Shown: one piece after another, positions 34,233-42,907 of the stretch
Layout of the letters: each line of letters opens with the position of its first letter
How positions within the stretch are numbered: position 1 is the first letter of the stretch
Source of the DNA: Paraburkholderia lacunae
GTDB lineage: Bacteria; Pseudomonadota; Gammaproteobacteria; Burkholderiales; Burkholderiaceae
Direction of reading: 5' to 3'
Assembly: GCF_003353175.1 (NCBI RefSeq)
Contig: NZ_QHKS01000031.1
Coordinates: forward strand, 1-64,000
DNA: 64,000 bases
Made by a program: the position numbers and the translations under genes
The notes under the pieces: model-generated
What the model saw: only the letters and a program-made list of their open reading frames with translations
Database searches by the model: none
What the model was told of the DNA's origin: nothing

Positions 34233-37200
34233 ATGACTCCTCCTAAAGTATCCAGTTCGGGCCACGCGCACGAGCCCGTGGCGACCGGCGACGTCACCGC
34301 CGGCACGTCGTCTTCTGCCGCGACGGGACTGCAAACGACGCGGCCCACGGCAAGCCGCCGCCGCGACGGTTTCTGGTCGAACCTGAAGCGCACGCTCGCG
34401 CCGCGGCCGATGACGGTCTCGAACTCGCTGTTGGGCTCCGTCACGACAGCGCGTCCCACGACCGCACGCGCGAAGATCGGCGTGACAGAAGATCAGCGTC
34501 ACAAGCCCGATAAAAATGCGACGCCGCCCGCGGCCATCGCGAGGCACAAGCACAACGTCGCACTGACGCTCGCGGGAACCGATAAGACCGCGCCCGCCGA
34601 GCGGGTCGTCAGCGAAGGCGGTGCGGCGTCGGTCGCGGCGCGGCTCTTCAATCGGTCGGGGCTCGGTCCGCAGAAACCCACGACGGATCTCGCGAGCGAA
34701 CTGGAAGCCTGTCTCGGCGCACCCGAAGGCAGCGACATGGACACCCAGTTGAAGGCAGCGGCCCGTCAGGAACTCGTGCTGCGCCGCATGAATCAGGCGT
34801 TCGGCGCCGATGTCGGCCGCGCAAGCAGAGCGCTTCAGGACTTGCGCGGTATGGGTCCGCTGCTCGAAGTGAAAGGCGGCGCGTTCGAACTGGCGCACCG
34901 GCTCGCGGTATCGTCGCTGGGTTACGGCACGCTGCGTACGTTGAGCGGCGACGTCGCCGCCGACGCGGACCCAGTCCAGCACGCCATGCGCGAAGACGCC
35001 ACGAAGCTCGCGCTGCGCGCGGCCAACACGTTGATTGCCGCGCTGCCCGAAGGCCACCCGCCGCCGCAGAGCATGGATGAAGTCGTCGGCCTCGCGTTGG
35101 CCGCGCTCCCCGAACATCAGCGTCCGACCGGCATCACGAACGTGCCGCCGTCGCAGCGCATGAACGGCGATGTCAGCGTGCCTGCCAAGGCGCTGCTGGC
35201 CGCGGTGCAGCTTGCCGACGATCCGACGGCTGAACCCGAGCGGCACCTGAAGTCCGCGTATTTCACGTGGCGCTGCGGCTTCACGCATGAAGGGCCCGGT
35301 ACGCTGCTCGCGCATGCGCAGAACCGACTCTTCAAGCTGTCGCGCTACGCACGGCGTGCCAGCCAACCGGGCACGCTCGCGAACCTGCGGCGTATGTTCG
35401 GCTTCAACAAGTCGCCGATGTCCGCGCTTGCGCTTGGCACCGGCGGCGCGAGCCTGCGTCACCCCGAGGACGATTTGCTCAAGGCGGATGTGATCTGGCA
35501 ACTGGGCGGCGCGCTCGCGGAGCGCGCGCAAACGCATGGCGACGGGCCGCCCGATTCGCGCATTGCCGACGCCGTGCAAGCCGCGACGCTCGAAGCGTGG
35601 TATCAGCGCGTGGCGCACAAGGGCTGGCGTGACAAGACCAGCGTGCCGAAGCACATGCGGCATGCGATCGCCGCACGCGCCGCGGCACTGACCGGCGTCA
35701 GCGAAACGGAAGTCAAGCTCAGTCCGGAATATGCCGCGCTGAAATCGCGCACCGGCTCGCGGCTCACGACCGCGACGCTGGAAAGCTGGATCAACCGCCT
35801 CGAAGCCAGTGAGCCGCGCGACGCAACGCCTCAGCCGACGACGCAACAGGCATCCGAACAGTTGGACGAAACCGATGAAATCACGGCAGTAGAAACGCAG
35901 ACCGCGCCCGCCGCGTCGCAAGCTGCACAATTCAAAGCCGCGCTGAAAAACCTGACGACGCTCGAGCGCAACGGCGAGGCAACGCCCGACCGCTCCACGC
36001 CGCAGACCGTGCTTGAAAACTTCAGGCGTGTCATCACCGAACCGCGCATGACCTACGACGTGCGCCTGTCAGACGGCGGACAGTTCGGCATCAACACCGG
36101 CGTGGCCGAACTGCTCAACTTGCCGGGCGCGAGCAAGCTGCCGTTCGTGCTCGCCGGACCCGATATCAAGTTAATCCACGGCCGCCACGCGATGATCAAC
36201 GGCGGTTCCTCGGCGAATCACGGGCAACTGTTCATCGGCAGCGATCGACGCTGGGCGTCGCATGCGGGCGTGAGCGCGGCAAGCGGCGTCAATCTGTTCC
36301 ACAAGAGCTTCCAGGCGATCGGCTCGGCGCAAGTCTTGCCGGCCGTTTTCGACGCGTCGCAGCCGAAGGGCGTGATGGTGCGCGCGCGGCTTCAGCCGAC
36401 CGGCACGCTGCCGGCCGGGCAGCAGCCCGCGGGCGAGCCCGACCCGTGGCGAGCGAAGATGCTCGGCGTGATCGATGAGGCAACCGCGAGTGGGCCGAAC
36501 CGCGGTCTGCCGCACGACGCGGGGTCGATGTGGGACGCCATTGCTCACTCGTTCTACAAGGATCCGGACGTGTCGGTGAACTGGCTCGACTCCAAGGCGC
36601 AATCGCTTTCGACGACGGTCAACGCGTCGACCGGTGTCCGCTACGAACACGATGGGTACAAGATCGGCCCGTCGCTGCAGGCGGGCGGCACGAAGACCTG
36701 GTTCACGCGCACGCACCGTCAGGAAACCGGTCCGTTGAAAGCCGAGTTCGCGGGCAGCAGTAGCGCGCGCATGGCAGGTGCATCGGCTACGCTCGTCGCC
36801 GGCCTCGCGCCGCAAGGCAATTTCGCCGACGAGACGGGCCACGTGAAATCGGTCGTGCTGCCCAATGTCTCGATTGTCGGCTTCGGCACCACGGTGCTTC
36901 AATCGGAGACGGGTTCCACATGGCGCATCGCCGAGGAAGACGGCCACATCGACGCATCGCTCAGCTATCGCGACACCACCTTCACGAGCATGAAGGAGTT
37001 CAAGCGGTATGTCGACAGCCGCCGCGCATCGTGGGACGACACGTACAACAAGCAGCCAGCGGGCGCCGCGCAATCCGAGCCGATCGACGATTATCTTGCG
37101 CGAGTGGATCAGGACGCGCTACGCGGCAACCAGCTCTTTGCGGAACGTGTCTGGCTCAAGCCTGAAGCGGCGAGCAAGATCAACATTCTGCGCGAGCTGC

Positions 37201-37472
37201 GCGACGCGGTGGTACCACCTGGCGCGAAGCCAGGCAAGGGCGACCTCGCGCAGATCAACGAGCGCAATGCGCAGATCGCCACCCTGCTCGAGGCAGACGA
37301 CAGTTGGGATAACCGCTTCCTGTACTCGCTGGAAACAAACGGCGCGTCGCGCACGCTTGGACCGAGCTTCCTTGCAACGCTGCAGCGCGTCACCGAGGTG
37401 TCCCATCCGCGTCAGCTGAGCGTGCTGCGCGCGGAGCGGCCGGTCACGCCGCCGGAGCCCGATCGTTCCTGA
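34233..37472 (+). CDS. AWR-family (RipA-like) T3SS effector 2
   Basis: About 1079 residues. The N-terminus (MTPPKVSSSGHAHEPVATGD) is polar and disordered. At about residue 345, YFTWRCGFTHEGPGTLLAHA and NLRRMFGFNKSPMSALALGTG correspond to the AWR block of the divergent paralog, but the triad is Thr-Trp-Arg. The C-terminal half has repeated beta-strand blocks (VSVNWLDSKAQSLSTTVNAS). The open frame reaches back to 33465, but that part overlaps the other gene. An ATG at 34209 is an equally possible start; neither has a clear ribosome-binding site. Only hrpII-like sites with wrong spacing or one mismatch (34045, 34074) are seen upstream. Confidence 0.72.
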   Translation: MTPPKVSSSGHAHEPVATGDVTAGTSSSAATGLQTTRPTASRRRDGFWSNLKRTLAPRPMTVSNSLLGSVTTARPTTARAKIGVTEDQRHKPDKNATPPAAIARHKHNVALTLAGTDKTAPAERVVSEGGAASVAARLFNRSGLGPQKPTTDLASELEACLGAPEGSDMDTQLKAAARQELVLRRMNQAFGADVGRASRALQDLRGMGPLLEVKGGAFELAHRLAVSSLGYGTLRTLSGDVAADADPVQHAMREDATKLALRAANTLIAALPEGHPPPQSMDEVVGLALAALPEHQRPTGITNVPPSQRMNGDVSVPAKALLAAVQLADDPTAEPERHLKSAYFTWRCGFTHEGPGTLLAHAQNRLFKLSRYARRASQPGTLANLRRMFGFNKSPMSALALGTGGASLRHPEDDLLKADVIWQLGGALAERAQTHGDGPPDSRIADAVQAATLEAWYQRVAHKGWRDKTSVPKHMRHAIAARAAALTGVSETEVKLSPEYAALKSRTGSRLTTATLESWINRLEASEPRDATPQPTTQQASEQLDETDEITAVETQTAPAASQAAQFKAALKNLTTLERNGEATPDRSTPQTVLENFRRVITEPRMTYDVRLSDGGQFGINTGVAELLNLPGASKLPFVLAGPDIKLIHGRHAMINGGSSANHGQLFIGSDRRWASHAGVSAASGVNLFHKSFQAIGSAQVLPAVFDASQPKGVMVRARLQPTGTLPAGQQPAGEPDPWRAKMLGVIDEATASGPNRGLPHDAGSMWDAIAHSFYKDPDVSVNWLDSKAQSLSTTVNASTGVRYEHDGYKIGPSLQAGGTKTWFTRTHRQETGPLKAEFAGSSSARMAGASATLVAGLAPQGNFADETGHVKSVVLPNVSIVGFGTTVLQSETGSTWRIAEEDGHIDASLSYRDTTFTSMKEFKRYVDSRRASWDDTYNKQPAGAAQSEPIDDYLARVDQDALRGNQLFAERVWLKPEAASKINILRELRDAVVPPGAKPGKGDLAQINERNAQIATLLEADDSWDNRFLYSLETNGASRTLGPSFLATLQRVTEVSHPRQLSVLRAERPVTPPEPDRS

Positions 37473-37512
37473 TCGTTAGTCGTTTGCCGGTTTTTTCCGG
37501 TTCGCCGGTAAG

Positions 37513-37543
37513 TGCGGCGCCGCGCGTTTCGCGCGGCGCCGCA
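37513..37543. terminator. Strong hairpin after AWR gene 2
   Basis: TGCGGCGCCGCGCG, a TTT loop, and its exact complement make a 14-bp GC-rich stem 41 bases after the stop codon. No long T run follows, so termination efficiency is uncertain, but its position between the AWR gene and the harpin promoter fits a terminator. Confidence 0.55.
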
Positions 37544-37592
37544 TCGTCTTCCTGCGCCGTCTGCTCTCTCCCCCGCCCCCCTTCCCCGCCGA

Positions 37593-37616
37593 TTCGCCGC
37601 CACGCTTGATGTTTCG
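37593..37616 (+). promoter_or_regulatory. hrpII box for the harpin operon
   Basis: Exact TTCG-N16-TTCG on the plus strand, 151 bases before the harpin start. TACGCT at 37649-37654 lies 33 bases downstream as -10. Confidence 0.85.
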
Positions 37617-37767
37617 TTTTACGAAACAACACAATCAAGCCAGTCTCTTACGCTTTGTTACGGGACGATCGCCATGCTGCGGCCGTCGCGCGGCCAATCG
37701 GATTTCAAATGCGCAGCGTGTTCAAAGCCGCTGTGCCTCTCTCATCGTTTACTGTAAGAGGCTATTC

Positions 37768-38511
37768 ATGAGCAAGATTACCAATGACTCCGGCAGCAGC
37801 GCCATCCAGGCCGATCTGCAGCAACTGGAATCGGACCTGCAAGGCGGCGGCAAGCTCGGCAACAACGATATCGAGAAGCTGCTCGAAATGATCCTCGCGA
37901 TCATCGAACAGAAGGTGAACGGCAGCTCGCAAGGCGGCAACCCGTCTGCCGGCGGCGGTGGCGGCGATAACTCGACGCAAGGTCCGAACTCGACGCAAGG
38001 TCCGTCGACCGACAACAACGTCGATCCGAGCAACGACTCGACCGACGTGCAAAGCCAGATCATGTCGCTGCTGCAGCAGATCCTGCAAATGCTGCAGCAG
38101 TCGTCGCAAAGCGGCCAGGGGCTCGACAAGCAGACTGCGAGCATGATCGACGATATTCTCAAGCTGCTGCAACAGATCCAGGGCGCGCAAGGCGGCGGCC
38201 AGGCCGGCGGCGGCGGTGCGAACAAGGGTGGCGATCAGACCTCGCAGATTCAGGATCTGCTTTCCGAAGTGATCCAACTGCTGCAACAGCTCCAGGGGTC
38301 GTCGCAATCCGACGGTTCGAGCAACGGCGACACCGATCCGAACAGCGCGAGCGACCCAAGCGACACCAGCACGAACGGCACAGACGGCACGGACGGGTCG
38401 AACAACGGCACGGCCGATCCGAGCACGCTCACCAACGAACTGCTCAAGCTGCTTTCGCAATTGCTGCCGATGCTCAACAAGGCGATGAGCGAGAAAACGT
38501 CGACGAATTGA
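37768..38511 (+). CDS. Harpin-like secreted protein
   Basis: A 247-residue protein with no cysteine, high Gly/Gln/Ser/Asn/Asp content and short amphipathic Leu-rich helices (MSLLQQILQMLQQSSQ, QDLLSEVIQLLQQLQG, LTNELLKLLSQLLPMLNKA) separated by Gly-rich linkers (GNPSAGGGGGD). This is the harpin pattern (Hpa1/HpaG, PopA-type): heat-stable helper proteins secreted by the T3SS that act at the host membrane. I chose 37768 (after GTAAGAGGCTATTC) because the upstream extension to 37606 is unlike it. A perfect hrpII box precedes it. The next gene is probably cotranscribed. Confidence 0.82.
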   Translation: MSKITNDSGSSAIQADLQQLESDLQGGGKLGNNDIEKLLEMILAIIEQKVNGSSQGGNPSAGGGGGDNSTQGPNSTQGPSTDNNVDPSNDSTDVQSQIMSLLQQILQMLQQSSQSGQGLDKQTASMIDDILKLLQQIQGAQGGGQAGGGGANKGGDQTSQIQDLLSEVIQLLQQLQGSSQSDGSSNGDTDPNSASDPSDTSTNGTDGTDGSNNGTADPSTLTNELLKLLSQLLPMLNKAMSEKTSTN

Positions 38512-38602
38512 GGCAATTCCACCCACATCGTCGCGCGGCCCCGCTGGCAGGCCATCCGATCGGCCCCGCCTTGCGTGGGCCGCGCGCATCGAGGAGCACA
38601 CA

Positions 38603-39652
38603 ATGAGTATATTTTCGAAAATCAAGCATGCGTTCCAGCATATTGGCCACGACATCGAGAAGGCCGCGAAATCGGTCGCGCACGGCGTCGAGCATGTGGC
38701 CCATGTGCTGGAAAAGGATTTCAAAAAGGTGCTGCAGGACGCACTGGCAATGACTGAAGCGCTCATGCAGGGCAATATGAAGCTCGCCATGCAAGACCTG
38801 CTGAAGACGGCCGATGACGTCGGCAAGGCTGCGACGGACGCGGCCACCGCCAGCGCGGAAGCCACGCTCGAAGGTTTGCAGGGATTGCATCTCGGCAAGG
38901 GTTTCGACAAGGTGTTGAATAGCGTCGAAAAGGGAGTCGAGACGGTCAAGAAAGACGTCAACGAGGGCGTCGACGCCGCTGCCCAGGACCTCGTGTCATC
39001 CGTCGAGGGCGTCGTATCCGGCTCCGTCAACGCGGTGAAGGATCTCGCGCACGGCAATTTCAAGGGCATGGTGAACGACCTGGCGCAGGTCGGGGAGGAT
39101 GCGCTCGAAGCCGCCGCCGACCTCACGCCCGAGGGCCTGGGTGCGACCGTCGCAGCCTCGACGCTCGCCGCGGCGCATATCGGCAGCGAGACGCTCGACA
39201 ACACGATCGCAGCCGCGATGCATGGCGGCGTCGGCAAGGTCATCAAGTCGGTCAGCGAGATGGAGGTCAGCCAGGGCGCGCAGAAGCTGGGCGACAAGCT
39301 GCTGGGCGGCGGCAGTGCCGAGACCGCAACCGCGACGGGCGGCGACGCGGTAGCGCTTATGGCGATGGCCTCCGCCTCTGGCGGCTCCGGCCGGCGCGGC
39401 GGGCATCGCGGCGTGGAAGGCTCGCATGACACCCGTTCAGCGGAAGGTGAAACACCGAAGAACGGCAGCGCCGAGGGGCACAAGCAGGACGGGAAAACCG
39501 AAACCAGATCCGACTCCAGGGAGAAGCAGGACAACTCCAAGGACAAGGAAAAGGAAAAGGATGAAAAGACCCTGCAGGCGGGACCGCCTCCGGGCGTGCT
39601 CGATACGCTGCTGCTCAGCTATCTTGCGGACAACCAGCGGCGCGTCGCCTGA
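38603..39652 (+). CDS. Helical secreted protein, partner of the harpin-like gene
   Basis: A 349-residue protein. The first 270 residues are nearly all amphipathic helix, with heptad-like Ala/Val/Leu spacing (IGHDIEKAAKSVAHGVEHVA, ETVKKDVNEGVDAAAQDLV). Then come Gly/Ser- and Glu/Lys/Asp-rich linkers and a short Leu-rich end (GVLDTLLLSYLADNQRR). No transmembrane helix as in HrpF/PopF translocators is obvious, although the Ala-rich helices could enter a membrane. The start 38603 follows GAGGAGCACACA. Spacing to the harpin gene is 91 bases with no terminator, and a strong terminator follows at 39713. It could be a translocon helper or an effector; no homolog is recognised. Confidence 0.65.
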   Translation: MSIFSKIKHAFQHIGHDIEKAAKSVAHGVEHVAHVLEKDFKKVLQDALAMTEALMQGNMKLAMQDLLKTADDVGKAATDAATASAEATLEGLQGLHLGKGFDKVLNSVEKGVETVKKDVNEGVDAAAQDLVSSVEGVVSGSVNAVKDLAHGNFKGMVNDLAQVGEDALEAAADLTPEGLGATVAASTLAAAHIGSETLDNTIAAAMHGGVGKVIKSVSEMEVSQGAQKLGDKLLGGGSAETATATGGDAVALMAMASASGGSGRRGGHRGVEGSHDTRSAEGETPKNGSAEGHKQDGKTETRSDSREKQDNSKDKEKEKDEKTLQAGPPPGVLDTLLLSYLADNQRRVA

Positions 39653-39712
39653 CGGCAGTCAGGCTTCGGACTCTGATTGTTTTGCGCTAACGGTAACCTT
39701 GCCGCAGTAACG

Positions 39713-39741
39713 ATACAGCCCGCACGGTGTGCGGGCTGTAT
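39713..39741 (+). terminator. Rho-independent terminator of the harpin operon
   Basis: ATACAGCCCGCAC, a GGT loop and the exact complement GTGCGGGCTGTAT form a 13-bp stem, followed by TCATTTT. It lies 60 bases after the stop codon of the second gene. Confidence 0.85.
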
Positions 39742-40224
39742 TCATTTTGGAAACCGAAAGTCACGTTTCGCGGCACCCTACGCGACCGCCGGTTCTACTA
39801 TGGTTATGTGATGTCCTCCGACAAGAGAAGCAGGAGCGCCTGATTGTTTATGAAAATTGGTGAAGTCAAAACAATTGATTAAAACCATTTCGCTCTGCCG
39901 CAGTGTGAATCTGAACAATTTTTCGGAATTGAATGACGTTTCCCAACAGATCCCGACAAATAGAAAGTCTGCGAAAATGCAAAGCGTTGGCTGCACGCAA
40001 CGGAAGACGAGCATGTAATCTACGGCATTGCGCAATAAGCCCACAACGATGAAATATTTCCTGTACGTCATGGCCTCAGTTGTAATGCAAGCCTTCTCAT
40101 ACGGCTACGTATCCAGAATAATGGATGGACCATCAAGCCTGCTATTCGTCATCCTCGCGTGTCTCTCCTGCTCCGTCTTTTACTTTTCTCTGGGTGCTTT
40201 CAAGGGTGCCGCGCAACAGCGGGA
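39742..40224. other. Low-GC spacer between harpin operon and IS30 remnant
   Basis: About 480 bases of clearly lower GC than both sides, suggesting foreign DNA. The only plausible gene is a weak membrane-protein ORF at 40049-40228. Nothing else is recognised. Confidence 0.45.
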
Positions 40225-40228
40225 TTAA
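40049..40228 (+). CDS. Possible small membrane protein
   Basis: A 59-residue frame (MKYFLYVMASVVMQAFSYGY at the start) with two hydrophobic segments (LYVMASVVMQAFSYGYV and LLFVILACLSCSVFYFSLGAF). No ribosome-binding site stands out, no family is recognised, and it lies in a low-GC spacer next to transposon debris. It may be a real small protein or a chance frame. Confidence 0.25.
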   Translation: MKYFLYVMASVVMQAFSYGYVSRIMDGPSSLLFVILACLSCSVFYFSLGAFKGAAQQRD

Positions 40229-40695
40229 TGTTTCGAGCCTTGAGGTTGACTTGCTGAAGCAAGTGTCGCGGCGAAGACCTCGAATGGGGAATGGAAGGCG
40301 TGTGTGGCGCGCGGCCGGCTATTCAGACTGTCGGCAATGACATCGAGTTCATCTTGGCTGTAGACCAAAAGGTCCGTGCCTTTGGGCAGATACTGTCCCA
40401 GCAGCCCGTTGGTGTTTTCGCAGGTGCCCCGTTGCCATGGACTGTGCGGGTCACAGGAGTACACCTTCACGCCGGTGGCGGCGGCGAGCTCTTTATGTCG
40501 CTACATTTCTTTGCCCTGGTCGTAGGTGAAGTTCTGCCGTAAGGGCTCGGCAATCGAATTGAGTCTGGCGGAGAAGCCCGCCAGCGCTGAAGCCGCCGTG
40601 GCATCTTCCATCTTCGCAGGCAGCACCAGGCGGCTGGTCCCTTCGACCAGAACGCCTACCGAGGACTGTTGCCCGCCCCCTCTATTGATATTCAA
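40225..40695 (-). pseudogene. IS30-family transposase remnant with in-frame stop
   Basis: The fragment reads VGVLVEGTSRLVLPAKMEDA, then ARLNSIAEPLRQNFTYDQGKEM, an in-frame TAG, then RHKELAAATGVKVYSCDPHSP, WQRGTCENTNGLLGQYLPKG and SLNSRPRATHAFHSPFEVFA: the catalytic C-terminal part of an IS30 transposase. The N-terminal half and both ends of the element are missing. It sits just beyond the 3' end of hrcC, at the effector/T3SS junction. Confidence 0.82.
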
Positions 40696-40820
40696 AGCTT
40701 CGCTGCAGGGGCGGAATGAAAAGCAAGTATTGCGGGCAAGGCCAACAGAGTGACGAACAAACCGGGCGGTGGTGCCGTCGGCCTTGCAGCGAGCAGAGGC
40801 ACCCCACCTAACGCGTCACC

Positions 40821-42896
40821 TCAAGGCTTATCGCCCAAGGGCATGCTCATGTTGCCGCCATTGCCGCCGCTGCTACCCGTTCGGGGCGGCGGCAACCCAA
40901 CGAGCTGGGCGACACGGGCCGCAGCGGGCTGCCCCGGAAGATTCATCGCATCCGGCGGGGGCGGCGGTGGCGACGGCACGAAGCCCGCGCCATTACCACC
41001 TGGAACTGCATCTCCCCCGCCACCACCACCACCCGCAGCCGCTGACAACACCCGCGGCGTCAGCAGAAACAGCCGCTGAAATCGCTGCCCCTGATGCTTG
41101 CGATAGCGGAACAGGTTGCCGATCACCGGTATCTTCGAAAGCAGCGGCACCGCCGTTTCAGTGTGATCGTCCTGATCCACAGAATAGCCCGCGATCAGCA
41201 GACTATCGCCCTCCTTGATGAGCGCCTGCGTGTCGATCGTGCTGTTGCTGACAACCGGCAACTGTCCGACTTGCTGATCGGTCAGCCTGCCGTCCTCGAT
41301 ATGTACGTCCATGCGGATCTGTTCGCCATTGCCCGCGCTCACGATCGAGGGCAGCACGCGCAGCGACACCCCGGCGGACACGCTGTACAGATCCGCCGAC
41401 TGATAACCCGACACCTGCACATAAAACGTCTGCTTGTTGTCCATGAGCGCTTCGACATTGTCAAGCGTCTCGACTTTCGGGCTCGCCGTGATGCGCGCCT
41501 GGTCGGTCTGCTGCATCGCGCTGATGCGGGTCAGCAGATATCGTCCCGCGCCGCCGATCACCGCGGTCAGCACACCGCCCGCCGGCGTCGCCAGCACGCC
41601 GGCGGTGGTCGCGTCGAGCGGATTGCCGAAGCCCTGTGGATTGAGCGAGCCGGGGTTGCCCGTCTGCGATTGCTGCCCATTGCCTGTCTCAATGTCGATG
41701 TGCCCGGAATGCAGGCGCCAGTCGACACCGAGTTCCTGCAACGCGTTATCCGTGATTTCGATGATGCTGGCGTCGATTTCGAGAATGCCCGGCCGCGTAT
41801 CGAGCGATTCGATGAGCGTGCCGAACGCGGCCATGTTTTCCGCCCGGTCGCGCACCAGGATCGAATTGCTGCGCGAATCCGCCTCGATGGTCGGCGCACC
41901 GCCAGCAGCCGTACTTGCTCTCGCGCGACTCGCCGAGGACGATGCCGAGCCCGTGCCGTCGCGCGCGGAGACAGGTTCCATGCCGCCGTCGCCGACGCTT
42001 CCGGCAGGCGGCGCCACCCCTCCCTCGCCCGGGCTCGCATACGACTGTCCCGCACCGAGGCCGGGCAGCGTTGGCAACGGCGGTGGATGCCCGCCCGCCG
42101 TCCGGGTCACGCCCGTCGTCATTCCGTCGTCCTGCATCTCGCGCACGCTCGGCACGCGGTATGCGTCGCGCCGAGCCGGCGGCGCATCGCCCGAGGCCTC
42201 GCCGTTGGCTGGAACACCCTGGCCGTACAGCGTGCGCAGCAATGACGCGACGCCTCGCACGGCAATGCCGCGGCCGTTGATCGTGATGGTCCGATCGGTC
42301 GCCCATGCGTAGTGCAGCGGAAAGCGTTGCACGACCACCTTCTCGCCCGACTCGGATTTGTGATCGATCAGATGCGCGACGTCGGTCACCAGTTCGACGA
42401 AGCGCGGCGGCCCGGACACCACCGCCGTGCCGGACACGCTGTCGTAGCGCACTGGAAAGCGCGGATCGTCGATCTGCAAGCGCCCCAGCGCGCGCCGCAA
42501 ATCTTCGGTGCCGGCGTTGGACAGACCAAGCGTCGCGCTGCGGGCTTCGTTCGCGCCGTAGATACGTAGCACGGACCCGTCGTAGTACCACAGCACGCCG
42601 AACGACTCCGCCATCTGATCGAGAAAGCGCTGCGGCGCCGCGTTGAACCGGCCCGACACGCTGCCTTCGACGTGCGGCGAGATCCACGTCATCACGTGCT
42701 GGCTCGCGCCGAAATCGCGCAGCACATCCTTGAGGTCTTTATGATCCGCGACGTACTCGAAGCGCGTGCCCTGCCATGCGACACGTTCTGCATGGGCCGG
42801 CAACGGCGACGCCAGCGCGCCGGCTGCGACGAGGGCCGCGCACAGCGTGCGCATACGGACAGCCGCGCCGCGGCGGACGGGAACGATAGCTTTCAT
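40821..42896 (-). CDS. hrcC: T3SS outer-membrane secretin HrcC (SctC)
   Basis: HrcC forms the ring through which substrates leave the outer membrane. The 691-residue protein has a signal peptide (LCAALVAAGALASPLPAHA), N0/N1-type domains (FEYVADHKDLKDVLRDFGA), a secretin repeat near DSRSNSILVRDRAENMAAF, and the C-terminal secretin core (QARITASPKVETLDNVEALM, SLRVLPSIVS, LLIAGYSVDQDDHTETAVPLLSKIPVIGNLFRYR), all hallmarks of the family. The last 60 residues are an unusual Gly/Pro-rich tail (GGGGGGGDAVPGGNGAG). It starts 11 bases after hrpB and is probably cotranscribed with it, as in Ralstonia. Confidence 0.95.
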   Translation of the reverse strand: MKAIVPVRRGAAVRMRTLCAALVAAGALASPLPAHAERVAWQGTRFEYVADHKDLKDVLRDFGASQHVMTWISPHVEGSVSGRFNAAPQRFLDQMAESFGVLWYYDGSVLRIYGANEARSATLGLSNAGTEDLRRALGRLQIDDPRFPVRYDSVSGTAVVSGPPRFVELVTDVAHLIDHKSESGEKVVVQRFPLHYAWATDRTITINGRGIAVRGVASLLRTLYGQGVPANGEASGDAPPARRDAYRVPSVREMQDDGMTTGVTRTAGGHPPPLPTLPGLGAGQSYASPGEGGVAPPAGSVGDGGMEPVSARDGTGSASSSASRARASTAAGGAPTIEADSRSNSILVRDRAENMAAFGTLIESLDTRPGILEIDASIIEITDNALQELGVDWRLHSGHIDIETGNGQQSQTGNPGSLNPQGFGNPLDATTAGVLATPAGGVLTAVIGGAGRYLLTRISAMQQTDQARITASPKVETLDNVEALMDNKQTFYVQVSGYQSADLYSVSAGVSLRVLPSIVSAGNGEQIRMDVHIEDGRLTDQQVGQLPVVSNSTIDTQALIKEGDSLLIAGYSVDQDDHTETAVPLLSKIPVIGNLFRYRKHQGQRFQRLFLLTPRVLSAAAGGGGGGGDAVPGGNGAGFVPSPPPPPPDAMNLPGQPAAARVAQLVGLPPPRTGSSGGNGGNMSMPLGDKP

Positions 42897-42907
42897 GGCG
42901 GCTCCGC

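Noticed and set aside
34224..35930. 568-codon minus-strand open frame
   Set aside because: Antisense shadow of AWR gene 2; Arg-rich, no domain, caused by high GC.
37762..39546. 594-codon minus-strand open frame
   Set aside because: Antisense to the harpin operon; Ser/Ala/Cys-rich translation of repetitive Gly/Gln codons.
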